Part shown: positions 15,890-23,258 of the stretch, piece after piece
Layout of the letters: each line of letters opens with the position of its first letter
Numbering within the stretch: position 1 is the stretch's first letter
Assembly: GCA_964480475.1 (NCBI GenBank)
Contig: CAYZPW010000048.1
Coordinates: 1 to 25,241, forward strand
Source of the DNA: CAYZPW01 sp964480475
GTDB lineage: Bacteria; B130-G9
Direction: 5' to 3'
Length of the DNA stretch: 25,241 nucleotides
Translations under genes and position numbers: made by a program
Notes under the pieces: generated by a model
Databases searched by the model: none
Told to the model about the DNA's origin: nothing
Seen by the model: only the letters and a program-made list of their open reading frames with translations

Positions 15890-17030
15890 CCCTTGCCGCC
15901 TCGGCATCCTTGAAAAGCATCCGACGCAGCGCCTCCTCACACTGCGCCCGGAAATCGTCCAGATCGAGGCGCCTCAGCTCGACGCCCCCCGCTTTCTTCT
16001 CCTTTTGCGGAGCTTTTTCTTGAACGTAATCCGGCGAGATGCTGTAGTGCCCCAGGTAATTCTTCGCCAGCTTACTCTCGAGGACCATTTTGTCGAGCAG
16101 CTCTGAAACCTTCTCCGGCAGACCGAGCTCCTCTCGACGGCGCTTGCTTAGTCCAAACTCCGATAACAGAAGCTTCCCGATCTCCCCAGCGTCGGCCTGC
16201 ATATCTTTCATCTCCATAACTTTTAGGCAATAGCACAGAACCGCGCCTATATCGTCGATGTCGGGCTTGGGAATGCCAATCAGCTTATCGATTTCGGGGC
16301 GCTCGCTCTTATCGGGAGTTTCAATCCCGGACCGCGGCAGATAAACCTCCGACACGCTGTCCAGTCCCTGGCCCAGGCGCTGCATCACGACCTGTGTGAC
16401 TTGCATACTCACATGACCCAGGCCGAGTCTCCGGCCACCCCCGAGCCGGCCAAACCCCTCATCCAGTCTCCCAACGACCCAGAAAAGCAGCCCGAGCTCC
16501 CAATCCAGTGGCTCAGAGACGAGAATCTCAAACCGAAAACCGAGCCCCGGAGGAACCACCTCAATTACTCGCCCGGTACCTTCGATGCCACGGCGAAAGC
16601 CCCTTGAGATGCCCAACGTAGCTCTGTGCTGCATAAGCGATTCCGACCACTCATCGCGGAGCTCAAGGTCACAAACAAAGACTCGTGAGGGATTGACTGT
16701 TGACCCAAAGAGGCTGCACACGGCGCACGGCCCTGAGGCATCATCGGCCCGGAGACAGAACGAGAGCGATTCGCGGTCGAGCGATTCGGGAAAATCGCAG
16801 GCCCATATCGGGCCATTTGCCCCGTCCGTGTAGGTTTTTATGCCCATCTGCGCCTGTGACCGTATTGCGCCTTTCAGGGTCGAGCCGGGCACAAAAGGTC
16901 GGCCCTTCTCGTCACGAACAAAGGAGGTGACTTGCGCTCCGCCTTTTTTCCCAGAATGCCCGCCAACGTGCAGTCCGGAAACAACCCGAAGGGTCCCGCT
17001 AAGACTGCCCTGTATCCATTTATGATCCAC
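15882..17030 (-). CDS. Csm3-like Cas7 RAMP protein with probable loss of catalytic Asp
   Basis: This 382-aa protein starts with GTG at 17030 (VDHKWIQGSLSGTLRVVSG); the longer frame to 17213 would overlap the upstream gene by nearly 200 bp. Csm3-type features are GTLRVVSGLHVGG (residues 12-24), VRDEKGRPFVPGSTLKGAI (38-56), CAVCSLFG (C102, C105) and the glycine-rich GFGRLGGGRRLGLGHV near 200. In Csm3 the catalytic residue is the Asp of a 'GGxDNPVIRD' loop; here the loop reads GGAQVTSFVRD, so the Asp appears to be absent. About 150 extra C-terminal residues are helical and charged (KRRREELGLPEKVSELLDK), longer than ordinary Csm3, and may hold another contact surface. Confidence 0.82.
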   Translation of the reverse strand: MDHKWIQGSLSGTLRVVSGLHVGGHSGKKGGAQVTSFVRDEKGRPFVPGSTLKGAIRSQAQMGIKTYTDGANGPIWACDFPESLDRESLSFCLRADDASGPCAVCSLFGSTVNPSRVFVCDLELRDEWSESLMQHRATLGISRGFRRGIEGTGRVIEVVPPGLGFRFEILVSEPLDWELGLLFWVVGRLDEGFGRLGGGRRLGLGHVSMQVTQVVMQRLGQGLDSVSEVYLPRSGIETPDKSERPEIDKLIGIPKPDIDDIGAVLCYCLKVMEMKDMQADAGEIGKLLLSEFGLSKRRREELGLPEKVSELLDKMVLESKLAKNYLGHYSISPDYVQEKAPQKEKKAGGVELRRLDLDDFRAQCEEALRRMLFKDAEAARDA

Positions 17031-17484
17031 TTTTACGTTCGCTTTCGATCTCCGTCGGTCCCGGACCTTCTGTGGGCCCCGATGATTCTGGCCTCTCAAA
17101 AGTATGGGATTGGCATAAATATGACAAGTAGATCCGCCCCGCAACCAGCCAGAATCCGGGCACCCAATCAACTTCGGAGGCGCGAGCGATCTCCTGTGAA
17201 ACCTGAAGGACAAAAGACCTCAAGTCATCGAGGACCTTCTGCCCAATGTTGTTTCGACGCCATCGCTGGTTGCGCGGTGAACCGCCGATCAATGACATAA
17301 GATACAACATCACCGCATCGACTGAGCTCGCCTGCATTGCGTAAAGCCAAAGAACCCGAAGCCCATCCTTAAAAAACAGGAACTCACCTGAGCCAATGCG
17401 CTCTCGAACCGCGGCGTTCGCTAGTTTCTTCAGATTCTCTCTTGAAGAATCGATCGCGTGCAAGACCCGGAAGCCGCTATCCAT
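17020..17484 (-). CDS. small helical protein, candidate Cas11 (small subunit)
   Basis: This 154-aa protein looks alpha-helical (SRENLKKLANAAVRERIG, VLDDLRSFVLQVSQEIARA, WLVAGRIYLSYLCQ) and has a Pro/Ser/Glu-rich tail. There are no RAMP glycine loops or Cys pairs. Its length, helicity and place just after cas10 and csx10 fit the Cas11/Csm2-type small subunit of type III complexes, which lies along the inner face of the backbone; this is inferred from context and I see no diagnostic motif. ATG at 17484 overlaps the csx10-like stop in TAATG, and its own end overlaps the next gene by 11 nt. Confidence 0.6.
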   Translation of the reverse strand: MDSGFRVLHAIDSSRENLKKLANAAVRERIGSGEFLFFKDGLRVLWLYAMQASSVDAVMLYLMSLIGGSPRNQRWRRNNIGQKVLDDLRSFVLQVSQEIARASEVDWVPGFWLVAGRIYLSYLCQSHTFERPESSGPTEGPGPTEIESERKSGS

Positions 17485-19286
17485 TATGACTCAAGGTATC
17501 CTATGGTATGAAAACTGCTGCAAACCGCTATGGAGCCAAACCCGTCGCTTGTGCGCAGGCCTAGACCCGCATCCTGAATGTTATCGAGCTTCGCATACAG
17601 CTCTTGCCTTGCCGCCCCGGCCACTCTAGTCTCAAACAGGCAAACGCTCCCCCGCCGAATGATGGGCGTCAATCCACGAGGCGCCTGGCAGACCGCATTC
17701 CAGCCACCTTTTGTCCCGAACTTCACGAGTGACAGCACCTCCTGAGCGGAGATTCCAGCCTCAGACAACAGCTGCTCAAACGGCGTGGCCTGGTAGCCAT
17801 CCCAGAACGACCATTTCGGCAGCATCAGGTCTGACAACAACCCTATCGAGAAGAACAGGCGGCCGTCCTTCTCGATCCCCTGGGCGATCGACGATGCGCC
17901 GTCCCAAACTCTGCCCCACCTGTTGAGCTCGGTCCCAATTGCCGCATTGAAACGTCCGACCGCCTCGCCAACGTCCGTTCTGGCGGGAGGATGAACGATT
18001 CTCAACGATAGTCTTCCAAAGCCCCGGCTACGCAAGGCGCCGACGCTCAGCTTCTCAGTTACGAGCTGTCTGAGCGCCTGTTTTGCGGCCGGTGGCAGTC
18101 GTCTGACGGTGCCCGCGAACAAAGTGTGAGGATGCACGAAAGAAACGCAATGACGACGCTCAGGCACAGACCTTGTGCTGACTCGCTCAACGGGACAGAA
18201 TGAGGCCACGTCACTCGGGACGGAAACCAAGTGACCACTCCATGACGTATCGCAACCGCTGCTGACCATCTGGTCGAAAGCCCTTTGGGGACAACCTCGC
18301 TCAACCACGTAGGGGAAACCATTGTGATAACATTCACGAAGCACGAAACGTCGGATAAGCGTGTCCGGCGGTTCGACGGCCATGTCTCTCTGATTGTCGA
18401 GGCGCCGGCCAGGAGTTGTCGCGGAATATGGCAGGACAAATGGCAGCTCGAGCGGGTCGCTGTCTGACTGCAAGGGCGTGGAATCGGAACGGCCCACAAG
18501 CAGGCAATCAGAGAAGGACACGGATGGGGCGAGAAACGCGTTGGCCGTTTCCGTCCCGATGACGCCCAGCTGTTCCAGCCGCCTTAATTGGTCGTGAAAC
18601 GCGGCCTTAATCGCTGTGCCGGGCACGTAATCGAGGCTCTCACGATACCATTGCCCGACGGGCGACCTGGCTATGCAGATCGGCCCTTCTGCAACGAGAA
18701 TAATGCCGACCTCATTACCCTCGCCTTCGAGGGCTTCCATCCTCGGAAGTGCTTCAGTCTGGGTGGATTCCTTTCTTTCTACCTCAATTGAGCAAAAGCC
18801 CAGCCCCTGCGTTTTCCCGCCGCCCAGCGTCCTGACGCTCCCCGCAGCCGAGACCAGGAGCTGTTCCTCGTCTGTGGTTAGTGGAGACAGGGCAACAATC
18901 CTTGCCGCGAAAGTCTGCGGAGCGAATGCGCGAATGGTCCCTTTTCGCATCCTGCCCTTCCGCCGTAGCTCGGCTATGTCAGGCCCCGAGGCTTCTAGGA
19001 GGGTTCCACCCTCGAAAACGACCTTGCCGGGGCAAAGACGCTGGCCAAAAAGAGAGCAAATAAGACAAGGTTTGCTCTCGCACGAGTCCAGGCGCTGGCC
19101 TCCAGAGCAATGAGCTATCCCGTTGAGGTCCAGTATCCTCTCCGCAACCGCTTTTATGGCGCCCTTAAGCGTGGAACCCGAGATGTAGGGCAGCGCGCCC
19201 CCGTCCGGCCGTCCGAGCGCGGGGAGCGAAGTCGCTGACGCAAAGCTTATGTTGAGAGCCAGCTCAAGAGCGGGCCTGCGACTCAT
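17484..19286 (-). CDS. csx10: Csx10-like double-RAMP (Cas5-type) protein
   Basis: This 600-aa protein has two RAMP-like halves. The first has YISGSTLKGAIKA (residues 34-46), CLICSLFGQ (C74, C77) and the glycine-rich RTLGGGKTQGLGF. The second has DYVPGTAIKAAFHDQ (near 220), VGALRSRGFGRLS (near 425), then KFGTKGGWNAVCQAPRGL (near 530) and the C-terminal GLGLRTSDGFGSI. That last pair resembles the 'GG..WG.pRP' and 'GIG.RR.EGFGR' motifs of Csx10, the Cas5-like subunit expected to hold the 5' handle of the crRNA in type III-D. It is longer than ordinary Csx10, perhaps as a fusion of two RAMP units. ATG at 19286 overlaps the cas10-like stop by 4 nt (ATGA). Confidence 0.78.
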   Translation of the reverse strand: MSRRPALELALNISFASATSLPALGRPDGGALPYISGSTLKGAIKAVAERILDLNGIAHCSGGQRLDSCESKPCLICSLFGQRLCPGKVVFEGGTLLEASGPDIAELRRKGRMRKGTIRAFAPQTFAARIVALSPLTTDEEQLLVSAAGSVRTLGGGKTQGLGFCSIEVERKESTQTEALPRMEALEGEGNEVGIILVAEGPICIARSPVGQWYRESLDYVPGTAIKAAFHDQLRRLEQLGVIGTETANAFLAPSVSFSDCLLVGRSDSTPLQSDSDPLELPFVLPYSATTPGRRLDNQRDMAVEPPDTLIRRFVLRECYHNGFPYVVERGCPQRAFDQMVSSGCDTSWSGHLVSVPSDVASFCPVERVSTRSVPERRHCVSFVHPHTLFAGTVRRLPPAAKQALRQLVTEKLSVGALRSRGFGRLSLRIVHPPARTDVGEAVGRFNAAIGTELNRWGRVWDGASSIAQGIEKDGRLFFSIGLLSDLMLPKWSFWDGYQATPFEQLLSEAGISAQEVLSLVKFGTKGGWNAVCQAPRGLTPIIRRGSVCLFETRVAGAARQELYAKLDNIQDAGLGLRTSDGFGSIAVCSSFHTIGYLES

Positions 19287-20776
19287 GCGCTAATCGCCTC
19301 GCAATTGCCGGTCAGCACGCTCGAGACCGCCTCGCGAGCAACGACGCAAATCGGGACAACATGTTCGGCTCCTGAAGAACCCACCCGCACTTCCGCGTTC
19401 ACACTTGCTCCCTCCGTCTTCAGCTCCTGCCTCAAGGCGTTCTTAAGTACCTCAGAACATCGACCGGTCTCATCACTTCTGACAATCAACAGCGCCTCGG
19501 ATGGCGACAGTCTGCTCACCAGACAGGTTCTGGGCAGAGCGCTTCGCACATCCTCCAAAGCCTTCCCGATCGCATTTGATGCCTTCCGCGCGGCGGACGC
19601 GGCAGCACTAAGCGAGGATGGCTGAGCAAGCGTGGAACAGAACGGATCGCAGGCTACGGCGATTACCGCCAGATGGTCGGCATCATCCAAGAAAGACTGA
19701 CCGGCGATCTTGCGCGCCTTTTGAAGAGCTTTTGCGCCAACTGACGCCTTCCAGTTGCACGGCTCGCACAGCAGACGCTCGCCCGGCAAACTGAAGCTCG
19801 CAGGACGCTCATAGCATTCCGTGCAGTGAGCAATCAGACCAAACGCCTCATACCGATTCTGAATCGGCGAAATCGATCTGCCCGGAACATCATCAGAGAT
19901 GGCGAGATTGACAAGTTCTGTGAACTGTTTCCTGGCCGTAAACGCTTTCCAAAGACTATCTCGGTCCTGAATCGAGCTGTGCGCGAGCTCGAAGCCGAGC
20001 ATCTCAAAACCGTCGCTGCCGTGGCGCTTTGCATCCGAAGCGAAATCGTCGAACCATCGCTTATTCGCACGATAGCCGAACGCTATCTCAATCGGATGCA
20101 CGTTCATAACCTTGCACCGGACGGATGACGACAGCGTCGCCACAGCAACGAATCTTGCAATGGCATCCGAAATCGCAGGAGCCGCCGCGGCCGGCGCGAC
20201 CACCAAACCTCGCGTGCAGCTATTCAAGACCAGGCAGTCCTCTAGAAGACGCGCAGCAGCCAGGAACGAGTTCTTGGCCGAGGCGCGCAAATGGCAATGT
20301 CTAGCAAGCCGCCCAAGAGGCTGGTCCAGAGATGTGGCGCCTCTTAATAGCTCCGCGCCGCCCAGGATGGTGTCCAGCGAGGCTGGTTCACACAGGTAGT
20401 CCCAAGCGTCGTCCATCCAGAAAAAAATCAACGAGACCGGCGGGGGAGCGTCCTTCCCAAAAAGGGACTCGAAAAGCCGGGTGATGATATGCTCATCAAG
20501 TGTGGGGCAGATGGTCAAAGGACACAGCGTAGGCTCAGAGCACAGGACAGCCAGCAAGAATACGCGACGCAGTTCGTCGGCCGAGCCAAGTATGGACTCA
20601 TAATCCAAGCCGTCATCGAGCTGAGCGCAGAACTGACTCCATTTGACCTTGAATGTTTCATGTTCCGGCAGCCGAAAGCCTCGCGAATCCTGTAGCTGCG
20701 CCGCCAAACTGAAAGCCAAACCTAGCAATAGTTCACCAAGACAAGTATTTGAGAGCCTTAAGTGGCGCCCGGGCAA
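19283..20776 (-). CDS. cas10: Cas10-like large subunit, small and apparently catalytically dead
   Basis: This 497-aa protein is the first gene of the RAMP operon. Near residues 317-342 is a zinc finger (HCTECYERP...LLCEPCNWK, two CxxC pairs), as found before the catalytic Palm of Cas10. Next comes a Palm-like strand DADHLAVIAVACDPF (about 365-380), then a long helix and CLVSRLSPSEALLIVRSDE (about 418-436), which lines up with the '..GGDDLLVV..' hairpin of active Cas10; the GGDD is SPSE. No HD nuclease motif is seen at the N-terminus. The length is well below the usual 700-1000 aa. So neither DNA cleavage nor cyclic oligoadenylate synthesis is expected. The start is uncertain: TTG at 20776 is the first possible one, without a good ribosome-binding site, and downstream TTG codons are alternatives. 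Confidence 0.7.
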   Translation of the reverse strand: MPGRHLRLSNTCLGELLLGLAFSLAAQLQDSRGFRLPEHETFKVKWSQFCAQLDDGLDYESILGSADELRRVFLLAVLCSEPTLCPLTICPTLDEHIITRLFESLFGKDAPPPVSLIFFWMDDAWDYLCEPASLDTILGGAELLRGATSLDQPLGRLARHCHLRASAKNSFLAAARLLEDCLVLNSCTRGLVVAPAAAAPAISDAIARFVAVATLSSSVRCKVMNVHPIEIAFGYRANKRWFDDFASDAKRHGSDGFEMLGFELAHSSIQDRDSLWKAFTARKQFTELVNLAISDDVPGRSISPIQNRYEAFGLIAHCTECYERPASFSLPGERLLCEPCNWKASVGAKALQKARKIAGQSFLDDADHLAVIAVACDPFCSTLAQPSSLSAAASAARKASNAIGKALEDVRSALPRTCLVSRLSPSEALLIVRSDETGRCSEVLKNALRQELKTEGASVNAEVRVGSSGAEHVVPICVVAREAVSSVLTGNCEAISA

Positions 20777-20809
20777 GGGGGCGACAAAAGCCCGTCTTGC
20801 GAGCGTTCA

Positions 20810-20838
20810 AAACTAGGCAGTTGGCAGCTAAAGATCAA
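20810..20838 (-). promoter_or_regulatory. promoter candidate for the RAMP operon
   Basis: On the minus strand TTGATC (20838-20833) is followed after 17 bp by TAGTTT (20815-20810), about 34 bp before the TTG start at 20776. The -10 box is weak, but the spacing and place suit the first gene of the operon. Confidence 0.3.
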
Positions 20839-20865
20839 GTGAAAAGTTCCGATAAGCAAACCACG

Positions 20866-20900
20866 AGGTTGTGTGAACTCACACTAGTTGCGTGGCTGTT
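20866..20900. promoter_or_regulatory. nested inverted repeat between divergent genes, possible operator
   Basis: The sequence GTGTGA-ac-TCACAC is a perfect 6-bp inverted repeat with a 2-bp centre (20871-20884). Around it CCACG and CGTGG form outer arms. It lies between the RAMP operon, on the minus strand, and the 86-aa gene, on the plus strand, just upstream of the possible operon promoter at 20810-20838. A dimeric repressor or activator could control both genes from here. No regulator gene is adjacent. Confidence 0.4.
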
Positions 20901-20921
20901 CTTGTTGAGAAGGAGGGAGCT

Positions 20922-21182
20922 ATGACTGTTTCCTTGCAGTATATCCACAGGATATACGGCGACAAACTGCGCAAGATTGAACAGAGCGCCAAACCTGATA
21001 AGGGCGAGCGCCAGGCCAAGAAGCAGCCCCCAGAGGATACGGTGCATATCTCAAAGGCCGCCAGAAAGTCGATCTTGACTCCCGACACCAGCAAAGGCAT
21101 CTCCGGCTCGATGCTGCAAACGAAGCTGGCAATCCAGGCGTACCAGAACGTGGCGAAGGGCCTGCCTTCCATGCTCAAATAG
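20922..21182 (+). CDS. uncharacterised 86-aa protein
   Basis: The ATG at 20922 follows an excellent ribosome-binding site 'aaggaggga' 4-5 nt upstream, so this is very likely a real gene; an earlier ATG at 20892 in the same frame lacks such a site. The product is basic and polar (YGDKLRKIEQSAKPDKGERQ), has 'EDTVHISKAAR' in the middle, and ends in a helix (MLQTKLAIQAYQNVAKG). There is no signal peptide, membrane segment or Cys. The 'VHISKAAR' phrase recalls short motifs in flagellar or anti-sigma small proteins, but this is not enough for a name. It is transcribed away from the RAMP operon. Confidence 0.75.
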   Translation: MTVSLQYIHRIYGDKLRKIEQSAKPDKGERQAKKQPPEDTVHISKAARKSILTPDTSKGISGSMLQTKLAIQAYQNVAKGLPSMLK

Positions 21183-21507
21183 ACTCCTAGTCAGAGCACG
21201 CCGCGACAACTCTCTTACCCAGATGCCTGCAAAGGGAACCCTCTGTGGATGAGTCTACCTTCTTCCCGAAGACAGCCCTGCGCCTCGATTCCTGAGCCAA
21301 ACGACCCCCAGTATCTTGCCTTCAGGATGCCGATTCGGCATGACCGGACGCATGAGCGACGTGAAGGATTATGGCCAACAATGAACTCCTAACTTTGAAC
21401 TTAGAGCTTGCCCCTTGAAACTCGGAACTTGAAACCCGACGCCGATCCGCCGTAACATTGACCTACTAACAGCTGGAGCTCGACTAGAATTCTGACTGGG
21501 ATTTCCT
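21183..21507. other. intergenic region before lysK
   Basis: In these 325 bp I see no gene. A small inverted repeat atgccga-t-tcggcat occurs at 21327-21341 without a following T tract, and a dispersed repeat lies at 21381-21436. A promoter for lysK is expected near 21450-21490, where TTGACC is present but its spacing to TAGAAT (21 bp) is too long. Confidence 0.5.
21381..21436. repeat. short iterated dispersed repeat (AACTTGAAAC type)
   Basis: Iterations 'aactcctaactttgaactta', 'ccttgaaactcggaacttg' and 'gaaaccc' form a low-complexity block related in style to the blocks at 881-926 and within lysK. It is probably one copy of a genome-wide repeat family. Confidence 0.5.
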
Positions 21508-23142
21508 ATGTGCGCAGAAATGTTATGGCCTTTCCGCGAGGCGAGGCGGATCATCGGTTCGCTGGGTGATAGAAGGGACGCGATTCTCGAGACGGGTTTC
21601 GGGCCATCTGGCCTTCCTCACATCGGCACCTACGGGGAGATCGTACGCACGGAGTTCGTTGCTCTTGCACTCAGGGACCTCGGCTACAGACCTCGCATTA
21701 TCTCCTTTTTGGACGACCTGGACGGGCTGAGAAAGGTCCCCGGCGGCTTCCCCGAATGGCTTGGCGACTTCTTAGGCCGCCCAGTTGCGGAGATACCGGA
21801 CCCGTTCGGGTGCTGCGAGAGCTTCTCCAAGCACATGCACAAAATGCTTGTGGAGATGATCAAAGAGACGGGCATTAGCTGTGAATACGTCTTCGCGTCA
21901 GAGGAATACAACGGAGGGACGTTCAATTCCGCCATCGAGAGCGTCATGAATAACGTTGATGTGCTGAGGAAGCTGGTCATCCCGATGTTGTCCGAGGAGG
22001 TCGGCGCCAAGTGGTTCCCTTATTTCGCTAAGTGCGAGAACTGTGGCAAGCTCTATACTACGCGGGTCATCTCGGCAAAGATCGATCATGAGACGGTCGA
22101 TTACGTCTGCGACGGTGAGTTTGGCGCCGTCTCTGGATGTGGACACCGTGGGACAACAACCTACCTCAACGGCGCCGGCAAGCTGCCCTGGCGAGTCGAT
22201 TGGCCGGCCCGGTGGGTCGCGCTAAACGTCGATTATGAGATACACGGCAAGGACCTTATCGAATCAGCGTCTCTGGGCAAGCTCATCATGGGCAAGATAT
22301 TCAAAAGGCCGCCGCCTCAGACGATGGTCTATGAGCTCTTCCTGTCGGCGGACGGTTCCAGGATATCAAAGTCAAAAGGATTTGGCATAGACCCCACGTT
22401 GTGGCTGAAGTACGGCACGCGGGACTCCTTGCACCTGATGCTTTATAGAAAACCGAAGCAGGCCAAGCGCCTCGACCTGTCAAAAATGCCCAGCTACGTG
22501 GACGAGGCGTTTGACATAGCCGCTGACTACTACCGGCGCCGTGAAGCGTTCGGTGAACCCGGCAAGCGCCATCCCTACGAGTTCCTGACGCTGCTTGCGC
22601 CTCCAGGTTCCGATCCTGGAAGAATAGACTATGCAACGCTGTGCAATCTCGTGGCCGCGCTTGGGGAGCGGGACCCAGCCGTGATCAGGGAGTATGCTGC
22701 CAAGCTCAGAAATGAGGACGCGCCGGCAGTTCGGAGTTCCAAGTCCCAAGTCGAAGATTCGCCAAGCCGCGAATTTCAAGTTCCGAATTCAGAGTTGATT
22801 GACGAGCTCGTCCAAAAGGCGATGAGGTTTGCCGATGAGGTTTTGACTGCGCAGCCCGCGCCGGAGCTTGAGCTCTTGGACAATGAGGAGCAGGCGGTCA
22901 GGGGTTTTGTGGATTATCTCAGGTCTGGCGAGTTCACTGGCGAGGGGATTCAGACTAAGGTATTTGACCTCGCAAGGGAAAAGGCAATCGCCCAACCCAG
23001 AATCTTCCAGATTCTTTACATACTTATATTGCAGCAACTACAGGGTCCGCGCCTCGGAGAGTTCATCTCGATCCTGGGCCAAAAAAGGACAGCAGAGAGG
23101 ATAGAGGCGTCCCTAACAAAACTCCTGGAGGCGACACAATGA
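21508..23142 (+). CDS. lysK: lysyl-tRNA synthetase, class I (archaeal type)
   Basis: The enzyme charges tRNA-Lys. The 544-aa protein has the class I signatures FGPSGLPHIG (residues 31-40, the HIGH motif) and ISKSK (286-290, the KMSKS motif in SADGSRISKSKGFG), plus a zinc-type cluster CENCGKLY and CGHRG in the connecting region. Class I LysRS is normal for archaea and occurs in some bacteria (spirochaetes, some alphaproteobacteria and candidate phyla) in place of class II LysS. Residues about 408-430 (AVRSSKSQVEDSPSREFQVP) are not family-like and coincide with a dispersed DNA repeat. The ATG at 21508 gives the standard N-terminus. Its TGA overlaps the start of the small gene that follows. Confidence 0.95.
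   Translation: MCAEMLWPFREARRIIGSLGDRRDAILETGFGPSGLPHIGTYGEIVRTEFVALALRDLGYRPRIISFLDDLDGLRKVPGGFPEWLGDFLGRPVAEIPDPFGCCESFSKHMHKMLVEMIKETGISCEYVFASEEYNGGTFNSAIESVMNNVDVLRKLVIPMLSEEVGAKWFPYFAKCENCGKLYTTRVISAKIDHETVDYVCDGEFGAVSGCGHRGTTTYLNGAGKLPWRVDWPARWVALNVDYEIHGKDLIESASLGKLIMGKIFKRPPPQTMVYELFLSADGSRISKSKGFGIDPTLWLKYGTRDSLHLMLYRKPKQAKRLDLSKMPSYVDEAFDIAADYYRRREAFGEPGKRHPYEFLTLLAPPGSDPGRIDYATLCNLVAALGERDPAVIREYAAKLRNEDAPAVRSSKSQVEDSPSREFQVPNSELIDELVQKAMRFADEVLTAQPAPELELLDNEEQAVRGFVDYLRSGEFTGEGIQTKVFDLAREKAIAQPRIFQILYILILQQLQGPRLGEFISILGQKRTAERIEASLTKLLEATQ
22728..22800. repeat. dispersed repeat accommodated in frame inside lysK
   Basis: The sequence has 'gttcggagttccaagtccca' followed by 'gaatttcaagttccgaattc', the same iterated GTTCC/AAGTCC/AAGTTC style as the intergenic repeats at 881-926 and 21381-21436. 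It is translated without a stop as a polar loop of about 23 residues in the helical C-terminal part of LysRS, probably on the surface. Confidence 0.6.
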
Positions 23143-23252
23143 GCTCTTTGATGTCGGGCGCGAGTTGGTTCTGGCTGATCGCGCCGCCTGTGGTCTTCCT
23201 TGTCATTTCGTTTCTCTTCTACTTCGTATTTGGCAAAGAGAGGGGGGAATAA
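23139..23252 (+). CDS. 37-aa single-pass membrane protein, symporter small accessory type
   Basis: The ATG at 23139 overlaps the lysK stop by 4 nt (ATGA) and the frame ends with TAA at 23250-23252. The peptide is MSSLMSGASWFWLIAPPVVF, then LVISFLFYFVFGKERGE: one hydrophobic segment (about residues 10-32) and a short charged tail. Tiny membrane proteins of this kind directly before sodium:solute symporter genes are known as symporter small accessory proteins. The symporter starts 6 nt after the stop, which fits well. It is likely a stability or assembly partner of the transporter, but this is inferred from position and composition. Confidence 0.75.
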   Translation: MSSLMSGASWFWLIAPPVVFLVISFLFYFVFGKERGE

Positions 23253-23258
23253 CTGACC

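Noticed and set aside
21327..21341. Hairpin atgccga-t-tcggcat as a terminator
   Set aside because: The loop is a single base and no T tract follows, so it is not a convincing intrinsic terminator.
12074..21507. CRISPR array for the type III-like operon
   Set aside because: I read the gaps at both ends of the operon and found no regularly spaced 25-40 bp repeats. The iterated blocks near 12165 and 21381 have short, irregular units and no spacers.
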